Positions 8,706-16,434 are shown, counted from the first letter of the stretch. The stretch is DNA of 29,425 nucleotides from Proteiniphilum sp. (GCA_031255275.1 JAIRSV010000091.1:1-29425), one strand, 5' to 3'. Numbers and translations: made by a program. The notes: a model not told the origin generated them from the letters alone.

Positions 8706-9968
8706 CTATTTTAGGAATTGCTTGAGAATTACACTTGCGTTGTGTCCCCCAAAGCCAAAAGTATTAGATAACGCAGCTCTTATCTTCCTTTTTTGAGCTT
8801 TGTTGAATGTAAAATTCAGGTTGTAATCAATCTCGGGATCATTGTCTCCCTCTTCATGATTAATAGTCGGAGGAACTGTCTGATCTCTGATTGCCAGGAT
8901 GGTGAACATCGCTTCGATAGCGCCTGCGCCTCCCAGAAGATGACCTGTCATTGACTTGGTGGAGCTGATATTCAGCTTGTAACTGTGTTCGCCGAACACG
9001 TCGAGGATTGCCTTCACCTCCGAGAGGTCTCCTACGGGCGTGGAGGTGCCGTGTACGTTGATGTAGTCGATTTCGTCGGGACTCATGCCGGCGTCTTCCA
9101 GCGCGTTTCGCATCACCAGTTTGGCTCCCAGCCCTTCGGGGTGCGAGGCGGTGATGTGGTGTGCATCGGCTGACATGCCTCCGCCGACTACTTCTGCGTA
9201 GATGGTAGCTCCGCGTGCCAGTGCATGGTTTAATTCTTCGAGGATGAGCGATGCTCCGCCTTCTCCGATGACAAATCCGTCGCGGCTGGCGCTGAACGGG
9301 CGTGAAGCGGTCAGCGGCGAGTCGTTGCGGGTGGAGAGTGCGTGCATGGCGTTGAAGCCTCCCACTGCCGAGGGGCTGATGGTTGCTTCGGCTCCTCCCG
9401 TCACGATGGCGTTGGCTTTGCCCAGACGTATGAGATTGAATGCGTCTACGATTGCATTTGTGGAGGATGCGCAGGCGGATACGGTTGCATAGTTGGGGCC
9501 TCTCAGTCCGTAAATCATAGAGATATGGCCTGCGGCAATATCTGCTATCATTTTCGGAATGAAAAAGGGGTTGAATCGCGGCCCTTTGTCCATGTTGGTG
9601 TAATAGCTTCCGACTTCTTCTTCGAATGTTCTTATACCTCCGATTCCTGCTGAGAAAATGACCCCGATGCGGTCTCTGTCCTCTGTGTCGGGATCAAGTC
9701 CGGAGTCTTCCATCGCCTCTTTGGCGGCCTGGATGGCTAACTGTGCGTAGCGGTCATATTTTCGGGCTTCTTTGCGGTCGAAGAGATCGCCCGGATCGAA
9801 GTTTTTTACTTCGCAGGCGAACTGCGTCTTAAAAAGCGATGCGTCGAAATGAGTAATAGGCCCGGCTCCGCTTTTACCCGCCAGAATATTCGTCCACGTA
9901 TCTTTTACGTTGTTTCCGATGGGGGTAATCGCTCCCAGGCCTGTTACTGCTACTCTTTTTAACTCCAT
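8706..9968 (-). CDS. fabF: Beta-ketoacyl-ACP synthase II
   Basis: Condenses malonyl-ACP with acyl-ACP in fatty acid elongation in the cytoplasm. The 420-residue product has the Cys-His-His triad of KAS I/II enzymes: nucleophile Cys166 in VSACASSTNAI, His306 in NVHGTSTPVGD and His343 in KSMTGHLLGGAGA, plus Lys338. The N-terminus is the typical VAVTGLGAITPIG. The ATG lies 9 nt after the acpP stop, and the stop almost touches the rnc start. Length and order match the common acpP-fabF-rnc cluster. Confidence 0.97.
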   Translation of the reverse strand: MELKRVAVTGLGAITPIGNNVKDTWTNILAGKSGAGPITHFDASLFKTQFACEVKNFDPGDLFDRKEARKYDRYAQLAIQAAKEAMEDSGLDPDTEDRDRIGVIFSAGIGGIRTFEEEVGSYYTNMDKGPRFNPFFIPKMIADIAAGHISMIYGLRGPNYATVSACASSTNAIVDAFNLIRLGKANAIVTGGAEATISPSAVGGFNAMHALSTRNDSPLTASRPFSASRDGFVIGEGGASLILEELNHALARGATIYAEVVGGGMSADAHHITASHPEGLGAKLVMRNALEDAGMSPDEIDYINVHGTSTPVGDLSEVKAILDVFGEHSYKLNISSTKSMTGHLLGGAGAIEAMFTILAIRDQTVPPTINHEEGDNDPEIDYNLNFTFNKAQKRKIRAALSNTFGFGGHNASVILKQFLK

Positions 9969-9977
9969 AAAAATGGA

Positions 9978-10214
9978 TTATTTTGCGTGTTGCTCTACGT
10001 AGGAAATGGCGTCGCCAACCGTAGAGATCTTCTCCGCTTGATCGTCGGGGATCGAAATGTTGAATTCTTTTTCAAATTCCATGATCAATTCTACCGTATC
10101 GAGAGAATCTGCTCCCAAATCGTTGGTGAAACTTGCGGTTTCGGTCACTTCGGCTTCTTCAACACCTAACTTATCGACGATAATCGATTTTACTCTCTGT
10201 GCTACTTCTGACAT
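9978..10214 (-). CDS. acpP: Acyl carrier protein
   Basis: A 78-residue acidic carrier protein that holds growing acyl chains on a phosphopantetheine arm. The attachment site is Ser37 in GADSLDTVELIM. The frame is open further upstream to 10313, but the conserved N-terminus MSEVAQRVKSIIVDKLG begins at ATG 10214, and the promoter boxes lie between the two. It is the first gene of acpP-fabF-rnc and supplies the substrate carrier for FabF, and also for LpxB precursors elsewhere in the genome. Confidence 0.97.
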   Translation of the reverse strand: MSEVAQRVKSIIVDKLGVEEAEVTETASFTNDLGADSLDTVELIMEFEKEFNISIPDDQAEKISTVGDAISYVEQHAK

Positions 10215-10247
10215 AATTTTCGATATTAAAATGAAAAAATTTATTCT

Positions 10248-10255
10248 TAAATTTG
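10248..10255 (+). promoter_or_regulatory. Putative -7 box of purN
   Basis: TAAATTTG is a perfect TAnnTTTG match. Transcription would begin near 10262, giving purN a leader of about 99 nt that contains the poly-T/poly-A dyad at 10333-10350. The -33 element is not clear. Confidence 0.4.
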
Positions 10256-10260
10256 CGGTG

Positions 10261-10293
10261 CAAAGTAACACAAATTTTCTTGAACGGAGCAAA
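10261..10293 (-). promoter_or_regulatory. Putative promoter of acpP-fabF-rnc
   Basis: Read on the minus strand, TTTG (10293-10290), a 21-nt spacer and TTACTTTG (10268-10261) form a -33/-7 pair with one mismatch in the -7 box. The leader would be about 40 nt. It lies directly beside the divergent purN box. Confidence 0.5.
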
Positions 10294-10332
10294 TTTTTAT
10301 TCGTTAAAATCAAGAAAGCTGCACGAATTACA

Positions 10333-10350
10333 TTTTTTTGTGCAAAAAAA
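10333..10350. other. Perfect poly-T/poly-A dyad before purN
   Basis: TTTTTTTG and CAAAAAAA form a perfect 8-bp inverted repeat around TG, ending 10 nt before the purN ATG. It could fold in the leader RNA or be an operator-like dyad. Confidence 0.4.
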
Positions 10351-10360
10351 CAGCCGTTTT

Positions 10361-10942
10361 ATGACTCATATTGCCTTGTTTGCATCCGGAAATGGCAGTA
10401 ATGCGGAAAATATTGTCCGCTATTTTTCCGGAAACCGAAATATATCTGTCTCCCTTATCGTTTCGAACAGGAGGGATGCTTATGTTCATGAACGTGCCCG
10501 GCAACTGGGCGTTAAGTCTCTCACCTTCAGCAGGGTTGAGTTTGAAGATGGTTTGGCTGTGACGGATGTGCTTCGTGTCTGCGGTGTCGATTTTATTGTG
10601 CTGGCGGGATTTCTGCTGAAAGTGTCGCAGCCGCTTCTCGATGCTTTTCCCGGCAGGATCATCAATATTCATCCGGCGCTGCTGCCCAAATTCGGTGGTA
10701 AGGGGATGTATGGCGACCGGGTGCACCGGGCGGTGGTGGATGCGGGTGAGAATGAATCGGGTATCACTGTCCATTATGTGGACGGACAGTATGACGGGGG
10801 GGAGATTATTTTTCAGGCGACTTGCGAGGTGCTGCCGGAGGATTCGCCCGAGGAGGTGGCTCGGAAGGTGCATGTGTTGGAATATGCGTTTTTCCCGAAG
10901 GTGATCGAAAAGGTTATAGCGGAGGGTCGCCGTTCGGATTGA
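10361..10942 (+). CDS. purN: Phosphoribosylglycinamide formyltransferase
   Basis: GART transfers the formyl group of 10-formyl-THF to GAR, the step after PurD in purine synthesis. The 193-residue product has the family length and motifs: ALFASGNGSN at 5-14, IVSNR near 33-37, catalytic Asn102 and His104 in INIHPALLPKF, and Asp145 in DGQYDGG. The frame is open upstream to 10253, but the protein begins at MTHIALFASGNG (ATG 10361). It is divergent from acpP and followed by the repeat array and a terminator, so it is likely monocistronic. purD is elsewhere in the window, so the pur genes are dispersed. Confidence 0.96.
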   Translation: MTHIALFASGNGSNAENIVRYFSGNRNISVSLIVSNRRDAYVHERARQLGVKSLTFSRVEFEDGLAVTDVLRVCGVDFIVLAGFLLKVSQPLLDAFPGRIINIHPALLPKFGGKGMYGDRVHRAVVDAGENESGITVHYVDGQYDGGEIIFQATCEVLPEDSPEEVARKVHVLEYAFFPKVIEKVIAEGRRSD

Positions 10943-11136
10943 GGCTTGTCCGGCGTGTTTGAATGGCCGTTTCGCTTTGGTGGCATGTAACACGATTTCC
11001 CGGTCGTCATCTCTGTCTCTGCCGGATTTCCGGGATTCTGCCATGGCGGATATTTGTGTGAGGCGCTCCGGGAAAGGGTTTCCGTTTCTGTGGATTGCCG
11101 GAGATTGCCCGGAAGGGGGCAAAAATCACCTGTATG
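10943..11136. other. Gene-free spacer after purN
   Basis: Between the purN stop and the 21-bp array no reading frame resembles a known protein on either strand. The open frames here are extensions of frames through the array. No promoter or RNA gene was recognised. Confidence 0.5.
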
Positions 11137-11378
11137 ATGAAAGTTATCTCTCATGGGATGAAAGTTATCTCTCACGGGATGAAAGTTATCTCTTGTGGGA
11201 TGAAAGTTATCTATTGTGAGATGAAAATTATCTCTTGTGGGATGAAAGTTATCTATTGTGGGATGAAAGTTATCTATTGTGAGATGAAAGTTATCTATTG
11301 TGGGATGAAAGTCATCTCTCACGGGATGAAAGTTATCTCTCACGGGATGAAAGTTATCTCTCACGGGATAAAAGTTCT
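11137..11378. repeat. 21-bp tandem repeat array, 11 full units plus a partial
   Basis: Eleven uninterrupted 21-bp units start at 11137, 11158, 11179, 11200, 11221, 11242, 11263, 11284, 11305, 11326 and 11347, and a decaying twelfth begins at 11368. Each begins ATGAAAGTTATC and differs mainly in the next six bases (TCTCAC/T, TCTTGT or TATTGT) and in GGG or GAG at the end. The outer units are TCTCAC/T and the inner ones TCTTGT or TATTGT. Because 21 is a multiple of three, frames stay open: MKVISHG-type heptads on plus and RDNFHPV-type heptads on minus. The differences change amino acids, so coding is unlikely. There are no spacers, so it is not CRISPR. Confidence 0.9.
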
Positions 11379-11456
11379 TTTTTCGGTCACGGTGCCACGG
11401 TTTGCGGTTTTTTTTACGGATTATTGACCGGGGGAATTTTTCTCCGGTATGCCGAA

Positions 11457-11495
11457 AAAAAACATCCCGACAGGTTTGTTGCCGGGATGTTTTTT
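11457..11495. terminator. Strong bidirectional terminator between purN and the DUF2795 gene
   Basis: A 13-bp perfect stem (AAAAAACATCCCG at 11457-11469 with CGGGATGTTTTTT at 11483-11495) encloses a 13-nt loop. The A-run before it and the T-run after it let it work on both strands. It sits between the convergent purN and DUF2795 genes. Confidence 0.85.
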
Positions 11496-11519
11496 AGTAC
11501 CTTATCACTACAATGATGC

Positions 11520-11741
11520 CTAATATTCATCTTCGTTGAAGAAGAAGTCTTCCTTACTCGGATAATCAGGCCAAATGTCCTCTATTGATTCAAATATTTC
11601 TCCCTCCTCTTCTATTTCCTGCAGGTTTTCGATCACCTCCAGCGGAGCGCCCGAACGCTGGGCATAATCAATTAATTCATCTTTTGTAGCGGGCCAGGGA
11701 GCATCCTCCAGTTTCGATGCCAGTTCAAGTGTCCAATACAT
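11520..11741 (-). CDS. Small acidic DUF2795 family protein
   Basis: A 73-residue acidic protein (MYWTLELASKLEDAPWPATKDELIDYAQRSG...) ending in FFFNEDEY. The PWPATKDELIDYA...GAPLEVIENLQ core matches DUF2795, a small helical domain common in Bacteroidota with no established function. Conservation of the whole chain makes it a real gene despite its size. It has its own -7 box at 11861-11868 and a leader of about 113 nt, and may also be reached by read-through from the adenosyltransferase gene. Confidence 0.9.
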   Translation of the reverse strand: MYWTLELASKLEDAPWPATKDELIDYAQRSGAPLEVIENLQEIEEEGEIFESIEDIWPDYPSKEDFFFNEDEY

Positions 11742-11860
11742 TGATAATTTATTTATTTTGTTGTTATTTCTTTCAAGTCAAGTGTTTTCTCGCTATGACA
11801 TAAATCCGGGCAAATTCGGTCGCCATTCATTTAGCTTAACGAAAACGTTCAAATTTCCCG

Positions 11861-11868
11861 CAAATGTA
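11861..11868 (-). promoter_or_regulatory. Putative -7 box of the DUF2795 gene
   Basis: TACATTTG on the minus strand is a perfect TAnnTTTG. It lies 10 nt beyond the adenosyltransferase stop codon. No TTG was found at the expected -33 spacing. Confidence 0.4.
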
Positions 11869-11878
11869 TAAAAACTTT

Positions 11879-12442
11879 TTATATATCGCTTCGTTCCCAA
11901 TATATTTCTTCCGCGGTTTTACCGCATTCATACCGGGCAAGTACGAAAAGGTAGTCCGACAGCCGGTTCAGGAAGATAAGTACCTCATCTGCAACCGGAA
12001 ATCTTTCGGCTACACGATACACATTCCGTTCCGCACGGCGTGCTACCGTGCGGCATATATGGGCACGTGCGGCTGCTTCGCTGCCTCCGGGCAAGACGAA
12101 ACGGCTCAGGCGCGGCAGGTTGCGGTCGATTATGTCTATTTGTTCCTCCAGGCGCGAGATGTCTTTTTCGGTGATAGTGCCGACGGACGGTTTCGAATGC
12201 CCGCTTTCGGTATCCGTTGCCAGGAAGGCGCCTGCGGAGAACAGTTTGTGCTGGATGTAGCGCAGAAAGTCGTGATGGGTGGCTTCTTTTATCTCGCAGT
12301 TCAGCCAGCCGATATAGCTGTTCAGCTCGTCCACCGTGCCGTACGCATCGAGGCGGACGTGTGTTTTGCTTACCCTTGTTCCTCCTGCCAGCGAGGTTGT
12401 ACCTCTGTCGCCGGTTTTCGTATATATCATACTTTTCTTCAT
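11879..12442 (-). CDS. Cob(I)yrinic acid a,c-diamide adenosyltransferase, PduO type
   Basis: Transfers the adenosyl group of ATP to cob(I)alamin to make coenzyme B12. The 187-residue product has the PduO-type signatures: YTKTGDRGTTSLAGGTRVSK at 7-26 (ATP-binding N-terminus), LDAYGTVDELNS at 32-43 and FVLPGGSEAAARAHICRTVARRAER near 115-139. Length is normal for the stand-alone enzyme. It starts 47 nt after the methyltransferase-like gene with no promoter box or cobalamin riboswitch in that gap, so it is probably in the same transcript. Confidence 0.95.
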   Translation of the reverse strand: MKKSMIYTKTGDRGTTSLAGGTRVSKTHVRLDAYGTVDELNSYIGWLNCEIKEATHHDFLRYIQHKLFSAGAFLATDTESGHSKPSVGTITEKDISRLEEQIDIIDRNLPRLSRFVLPGGSEAAARAHICRTVARRAERNVYRVAERFPVADEVLIFLNRLSDYLFVLARYECGKTAEEIYWERSDI

Positions 12443-12489
12443 ACAATTATTTTATGCCGGTTGCATATCGTTTTAAGCTGTTTCCTGAT

Positions 12490-13188
12490 TTAAACCAGGT
12501 AGTTCTTCTTGTGAAAGCCGGGCTTGGGAAAAACAATTCCCGTCTCTTTTGCGTCGAATGTTATCCGTACCCGTTCATCATGAACGATTTTATTCCAAAA
12601 TTGTTTACCTGCTCCTCTTTTCACAGGATGAAACACCCAGAACGTGTCGGGATGGCTCAGCGCCGTCAGCGTGGAAATATCGGGTATGAGGCTTCCTCTC
12701 AGGTCAACAACGATTGCATCGTAGCGTTCTCCTTCGCAGCCGGAGAGTGTGCTAACTGTCTTCCACTGCCGGCCGGTTTGCTTCCGGAGGCGTTCGGCCG
12801 CGGCTACCTTTTTGCCGTCTTCTTCCACGCACGTGCAACGGATGTGCGACGAGGGGGCGGTGAGGAACAGGGTGTTTGTCCCGCTGCCCGAATTGATCTC
12901 CAGGATGTTTTGGGCTTGAAAGCGGTGTATCAGCCGGAAGGTGAGTTGATTGAACCCGGCGGCGGAGGGATCGGGCGCAAACCCGTTTTGGAGCAGTATT
13001 TCGCGAATGTCGGAAAAGGCATAAAAGCGGTGGGGGGAATGGAGCGTACCGGTGATCAAATTGAAGGCAAACGGCGAATGTATCCCGTATCCCTTTGACT
13101 GTCTTTTGCGCAGGAGCCACCGGAAAGGGAGGCGGAACGCTTTTTCGTAAAAATTCATCAGTGATGCTTGCCTGCCGGAGCGGGACAT
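12490..13188 (-). CDS. SAM methyltransferase-like protein, possibly degenerate
   Basis: A 232-residue protein with a Rossmann methyltransferase-like layout. A basic N-terminus with KGYGIHSPFAFNLI at about 32-45 is typical of a Bacteroidota-specific family. The motif I region ILEINSGSGTNTLFL lies near 93-107, an acidic strand end CTCVEEDGKK near 118, and a motif IV-like YDAIVVDLRG near 155. Motif I has Asn where the first Gly of GxGxG is usual, and no clear catalytic motif follows VVDLRG, so activity is uncertain. The start at 13188 lies 12 nt after ispF; MNFYEKAF at 13158 is an alternative. Confidence 0.8.
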   Translation of the reverse strand: MSRSGRQASLMNFYEKAFRLPFRWLLRKRQSKGYGIHSPFAFNLITGTLHSPHRFYAFSDIREILLQNGFAPDPSAAGFNQLTFRLIHRFQAQNILEINSGSGTNTLFLTAPSSHIRCTCVEEDGKKVAAAERLRKQTGRQWKTVSTLSGCEGERYDAIVVDLRGSLIPDISTLTALSHPDTFWVFHPVKRGAGKQFWNKIVHDERVRITFDAKETGIVFPKPGFHKKNYLV

Positions 13189-13200
13189 GGTTGTGCTTCG

Positions 13201-13683
13201 TTACGGTTTTCGTACAAGTGCTACCGCATAGGCGGTGATGCCTTCTTCCCGGCCGACGAAGCCCATTTTTTCCGATGTGGTGGCTTTGACGGAGATAAGT
13301 TCTTCGGCTACTTCCATCACTTTGGCCAGCGTGCGTTGCATGGCGGGAATATGGGGGCTGAGCCGGGGGCGTTCCGCACAGACGGTTGCGTCGATATTTC
13401 CCAGCGAGTAGCCGTTGTCTCTCAACAGGTTCATGGTCTCCTTCAGCAGGATTTTACTGTCTATATTATGGTATTCTTCGGAATTATCGGGAAAATGATA
13501 GCCTATATCGCGCAGGCCGGCAGCGCCCAGCAGGGCGTCGCAGAGGGCATGGATCAGTACATCGGCGTCGGAGTGTCCCTGCAGGCCTTTCTCGTAATCC
13601 AGCTTCACTCCTCCGATCCAAAGTTCCCGGCCCTCCCGGAGGCGGTGCATGTCGTAACCGAAACCTATGCGTATTGTCTGCAT
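13201..13683 (-). CDS. ispF: 2-C-methyl-D-erythritol 2,4-cyclodiphosphate synthase
   Basis: IspF closes the cyclodiphosphate ring in the MEP isoprenoid pathway, releasing CMP. The 160-residue product shows the metal ligands Asp11 and His13 in GFGYDMHR and His45 in GHSDADVLIHALCDALLGAA, followed by DIGYHFPD and the C-terminal KATTSEKMGFVGREEGI. It starts 3 nt after porV and is followed by the methyltransferase-like gene after a short gap, so it is in the middle of an operon. Confidence 0.97.
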   Translation of the reverse strand: MQTIRIGFGYDMHRLREGRELWIGGVKLDYEKGLQGHSDADVLIHALCDALLGAAGLRDIGYHFPDNSEEYHNIDSKILLKETMNLLRDNGYSLGNIDATVCAERPRLSPHIPAMQRTLAKVMEVAEELISVKATTSEKMGFVGREEGITAYAVALVRKP

Positions 13684-13686
13684 GGC

Positions 13687-14850
13687 TTACCGTATGAATA
13701 AATTGCCGATTCCCTCCATGTCGAAGCCAAGTGAGATCCGCAGCGTCTGATCCAGCGGATTCGACGGGACGGCAGAGACCAGGCAGGCGGCGTCTATCTG
13801 AAAGATATTGCTTTTGAAACCGGCGCCAAAAGTAAAATAGCGACGGTTGCCCTTGTACTCGTTCTCGTGATGGTAGCCTGTCCTGAGGGTGAAGCGTTTT
13901 TCGTAGCTGTATTCCGCTCCGAGCGACCAGACGATTTCCCGCATCTTTTCTTCGGTGCCGCCGGGCGCGTCGGCAAATGATTTGAAGATTCCGCCGATGG
14001 ACGAGATTCGCTCATACTTGTCGATTCGCTGCTGCATTTCTTCTTCGGTTTCGTCGTCGGACGGCAATTGCGGGGTGGGTACCAGCAGCTTGTTGATGTC
14101 GAAACTGACGGCGAAGGTGTTTTTCGGATCCGGCGGATACGTCAGGGAGACGCCCAGCCGTAAATTTGCGGGGAGGAACATGCTGGTGTTTCCGCCATCG
14201 TAAGAGATTTTGGTGCCGATGTTCGAGAGATTAAATCCGAATCCGAACTGTGCCGGCGAGCGTCCCAGGTAGAAAGAGGTTTCGTTATAGCCGGCAATAT
14301 CGGCGGCGAAAGCGTTTCCGGGCGTCACATCGGCGCTCCCGAAGGAGTAGTCGGCATAGATGTATCTGAGGGTGACTGCGCCGGAGAATGTTTCGGTAAG
14401 CTTTCTCGAATAGCCTGCGTCGACGGCCAGTTCGTGCGGTGACATCATCTGCCAGAACTTGCCGTCAAGACTGCCTGCTTCCACGTCTCCCAGCGAGAAA
14501 TAGCGCAGCGAGGCGCTGAGAACATTCTGCCCGTCATATCCGAATTTGAGGTAACCCGACGTATAGAGCAGATGGATGTCGTCCACCAGCTTGCCGAGCC
14601 ACGGGGTGTAGGTGAAGGCTATGCCGGCTTCGCCCGGAATAAACGGATATTTGGCGGCGTTCCAGTGCTGGGAGTAGACATCGGGTGCAGTGGCTGCTCC
14701 GGTGTCACCCATGCCTCCGCCCCTGGCGTCGGGCGCGATCTGCAGGGAGGGCAGCGCTACCGGAATCGGGTTATATTCCTGTGCGGCGGCAAAAAAGCCC
14801 GCCGCTGCGCAGAACAGGAGGGAGAGGACGGAAAGAATTGTTTTGTTCAT
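13687..14850 (-). CDS. porV: Type IX secretion outer membrane protein PorV (LptO)
   Basis: PorV is a 14-strand FadL-like beta-barrel that shuttles type IX secretion substrates from the translocon to the attachment complex with the sortase PorU. The 387-residue product has a signal peptide (1-24, FFAAAQ). It then has the family start PVALPSLQIAPDARGGGMGDTGAATAPDVYSQHWNAAKYPF and TPWLGKLVDDIHLLYTSGYLKF, with many alternating amphipathic strands to a C-terminal SLGFDMEGIGNLFIR. The porV-ispF adjacency also occurs in Porphyromonas gingivalis, supporting the call. porU is not in the window, so it must be elsewhere if the system is complete. Confidence 0.93.
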   Translation of the reverse strand: MNKTILSVLSLLFCAAAGFFAAAQEYNPIPVALPSLQIAPDARGGGMGDTGAATAPDVYSQHWNAAKYPFIPGEAGIAFTYTPWLGKLVDDIHLLYTSGYLKFGYDGQNVLSASLRYFSLGDVEAGSLDGKFWQMMSPHELAVDAGYSRKLTETFSGAVTLRYIYADYSFGSADVTPGNAFAADIAGYNETSFYLGRSPAQFGFGFNLSNIGTKISYDGGNTSMFLPANLRLGVSLTYPPDPKNTFAVSFDINKLLVPTPQLPSDDETEEEMQQRIDKYERISSIGGIFKSFADAPGGTEEKMREIVWSLGAEYSYEKRFTLRTGYHHENEYKGNRRYFTFGAGFKSNIFQIDAACLVSAVPSNPLDQTLRISLGFDMEGIGNLFIR

Positions 14851-14881
14851 TCGTTATATGTGGATATGGCAGTTAATCAGT

Positions 14882-15496
14882 TCACTTCACCCTGAAATCA
14901 AACAGTTTCCGGTCTTCGAGATAGCCCTGAAGGCGGTCGTCCGCCGACACCGGGCCGATACCTGCCGGCGTGCCGGTAAAAATAATGTCTCCGATCTTCA
15001 GCGTGAAGAAGCGGCTGATAAAGGCTATGATTTTATCTGCCGGACAGATCATCTCTTTCGTGTTGCCTCGCTGAACGGTCTGACCGTTAATATCGAGCCG
15101 GAAATCCAGATTCCGGATGTCGGATACTTCGCTTTTGGGTATAAACGTTCCGACAGCTGCCGATCCGTCGAAGCCTTTCGCGATCTCCCACGGAAGACCG
15201 AGTGCTTTCTGTTTCCGCTGAAGGTCGCGTGCGGTGAAGTCGATTCCTACGGTGATTTCGTCGTAATAGCGGGGGGCGAAGCGTTCGGCTATGTTTTTCC
15301 CCAGGCGGCTTATCTTCAGTACCAGCTCTGTTTCGTAATGGATTTCGTCGGAAAAGTCGGGGAGGTAAAACGGTTTATCCCCCTTCAGCAGGGCGGTATC
15401 CGGTTTCATGAATATGACCGGTTCCGCACTCTCGAACGTGCGCTGCATCTCTTTATTGTGAGACGGGTAGTTCAATCCGACAGCAAAAATCTTCAT
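14882..15496 (-). CDS. Fumarylacetoacetate hydrolase family protein
   Basis: A 204-residue FAH-fold enzyme of the small, acylpyruvase or oxaloacetate tautomerase-like type. It begins directly with KIFAVGLNYPSHNKEM and carries the family metal ligands Glu55 and Glu57 (HYETELV) and Asp86 (GIDFTARDLQ). It ends in the conserved IIFTGTPAGIGPV segment. The substrate cannot be told from sequence; hydrolysis or tautomerisation of a beta-keto acid is the family-level expectation. It lies 31 nt upstream of porV on the same strand. Confidence 0.92.
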   Translation of the reverse strand: MKIFAVGLNYPSHNKEMQRTFESAEPVIFMKPDTALLKGDKPFYLPDFSDEIHYETELVLKISRLGKNIAERFAPRYYDEITVGIDFTARDLQRKQKALGLPWEIAKGFDGSAAVGTFIPKSEVSDIRNLDFRLDINGQTVQRGNTKEMICPADKIIAFISRFFTLKIGDIIFTGTPAGIGPVSADDRLQGYLEDRKLFDFRVK

Positions 15497-15591
15497 TCCT
15501 TCAATCAGTAGTGTGCGTCAAATTTCCTGCTGTTTACTTTCTCCGTGCTGTTTTATGTGGACTGTGTGCCGAACGGCGCGCCCCGACGGCA

Positions 15592-16398
15592 TTACGGATG
15601 CCTGACGCCTGAGACGCTGCGCAGGACTGCCTTGATGGATCCGATCTTCAGGGTGGTGTCTATGATGACCGGGATACGGTTTTCGTCATTGGTGAGTGAT
15701 GCCTTCAGAGCATCTTTCGGGTCATTGAAGGCTTCGTCGAGGATGGTCAGCGAGAGGTTGATGACTTCGTATTTTTTCCCGTTGTTAGCTCTTATCTTCG
15801 ATATGCCCTGGTAATTGACATACATGTTCACCGGCTTTTTTCCGGATATGAACCGGATATGGTGTCTGTCGCCGGGATTCATGCCGGTGTAGTTGAGGTT
15901 GCGGATGTAGGGCAGTACGGAGAGGTAATCGTATGTGCAGTGATCGGTGGTGATTGTTTCGTCATACTGTTCTGCGCCTCTCCAGAGGCGGAAGGCGCGT
16001 ATATTCACCGCACCTTTCTCGTAGGAGTAGGACTGCCGTTCCACGGAGTAGTCTTTCCCCTCCGATGCTTCTTTGGTAAAGAGCAGGGGGCGAAGATTCA
16101 TGTCTATGAAGGATGTGAGCGTATCGTTCACCGTATATATATTTCCGGCCAGACCGGAGGTGTTGAGCAGCATCACCATTTTGTAGGCGTTTTCGCCGCG
16201 GTAGTTCGCTTCGGTCACCGAGAGCGATCCTCTTCCGGCACGTGCGTTCAGGAATGCTACGTTCAGATAGAGGTCATACCGTATGTCTTCGCCGCTTGCG
16301 AAGGCGGTATTGGTCAGTTCGCACTGTGCGCCGACCGGCCTGAATGTGAAGAGCAGAAAAAGCAGGGTTGCCGTAAATGCAGTTTTTTGATGTATCAT
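15592..16398 (-). CDS. DUF3108 domain-containing exported protein
   Basis: A 268-residue exported protein with a signal peptide ending near PVGAQ (residue 25), then a beta-rich DUF3108 domain. Recognisable parts are GEDIRYDLYLNVAFLNARAGRGSLSV at about 36-61, the TSFIDMNLRPLLFTKEASEG strand near 95 and the YDYLSVLPYIRNL segment. The family is periplasmic or outer-membrane associated in Bacteroidota with no defined role. It sits 36 nt after the Big_5 lipoprotein and 95 nt before the FAH gene, in an envelope-oriented run of genes leading to porV. Confidence 0.88.
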   Translation of the reverse strand: MIHQKTAFTATLLFLLFTFRPVGAQCELTNTAFASGEDIRYDLYLNVAFLNARAGRGSLSVTEANYRGENAYKMVMLLNTSGLAGNIYTVNDTLTSFIDMNLRPLLFTKEASEGKDYSVERQSYSYEKGAVNIRAFRLWRGAEQYDETITTDHCTYDYLSVLPYIRNLNYTGMNPGDRHHIRFISGKKPVNMYVNYQGISKIRANNGKKYEVINLSLTILDEAFNDPKDALKASLTNDENRIPVIIDTTLKIGSIKAVLRSVSGVRHP

Positions 16399-16434
16399 AA
16401 TTTTGACTTTATATGGATTTTATATTCGCGAGAG

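Noticed and set aside
10215..10313. N-terminal extension of acpP
   Set aside because: ACP begins at MSEVAQRV; the extension covers the promoter boxes and is not conserved ACP sequence.
10813..11364. Minus-strand frame of 183 residues with RDNFHP heptads
   Set aside because: It runs from the repeat array into the antisense of purN, and its non-repeat part has no protein-like features.
11137..11378. CRISPR array
   Set aside because: The units are contiguous with no unique spacers, and no cas genes are present.
11095..11427. Plus-strand frame of 110 residues with MKVISHG heptads through the repeat array
   Set aside because: It exists only because the 21-bp unit is a multiple of three. Unit differences are non-synonymous (SH, SC, YC; G or E), there is no start signal, and the flanks look non-coding.
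12443..12489. Cobalamin riboswitch before the adenosyltransferase gene
   Set aside because: The gap is only 47 nt and holds no B12-box-like structure; co-transcription with the upstream gene explains it better.
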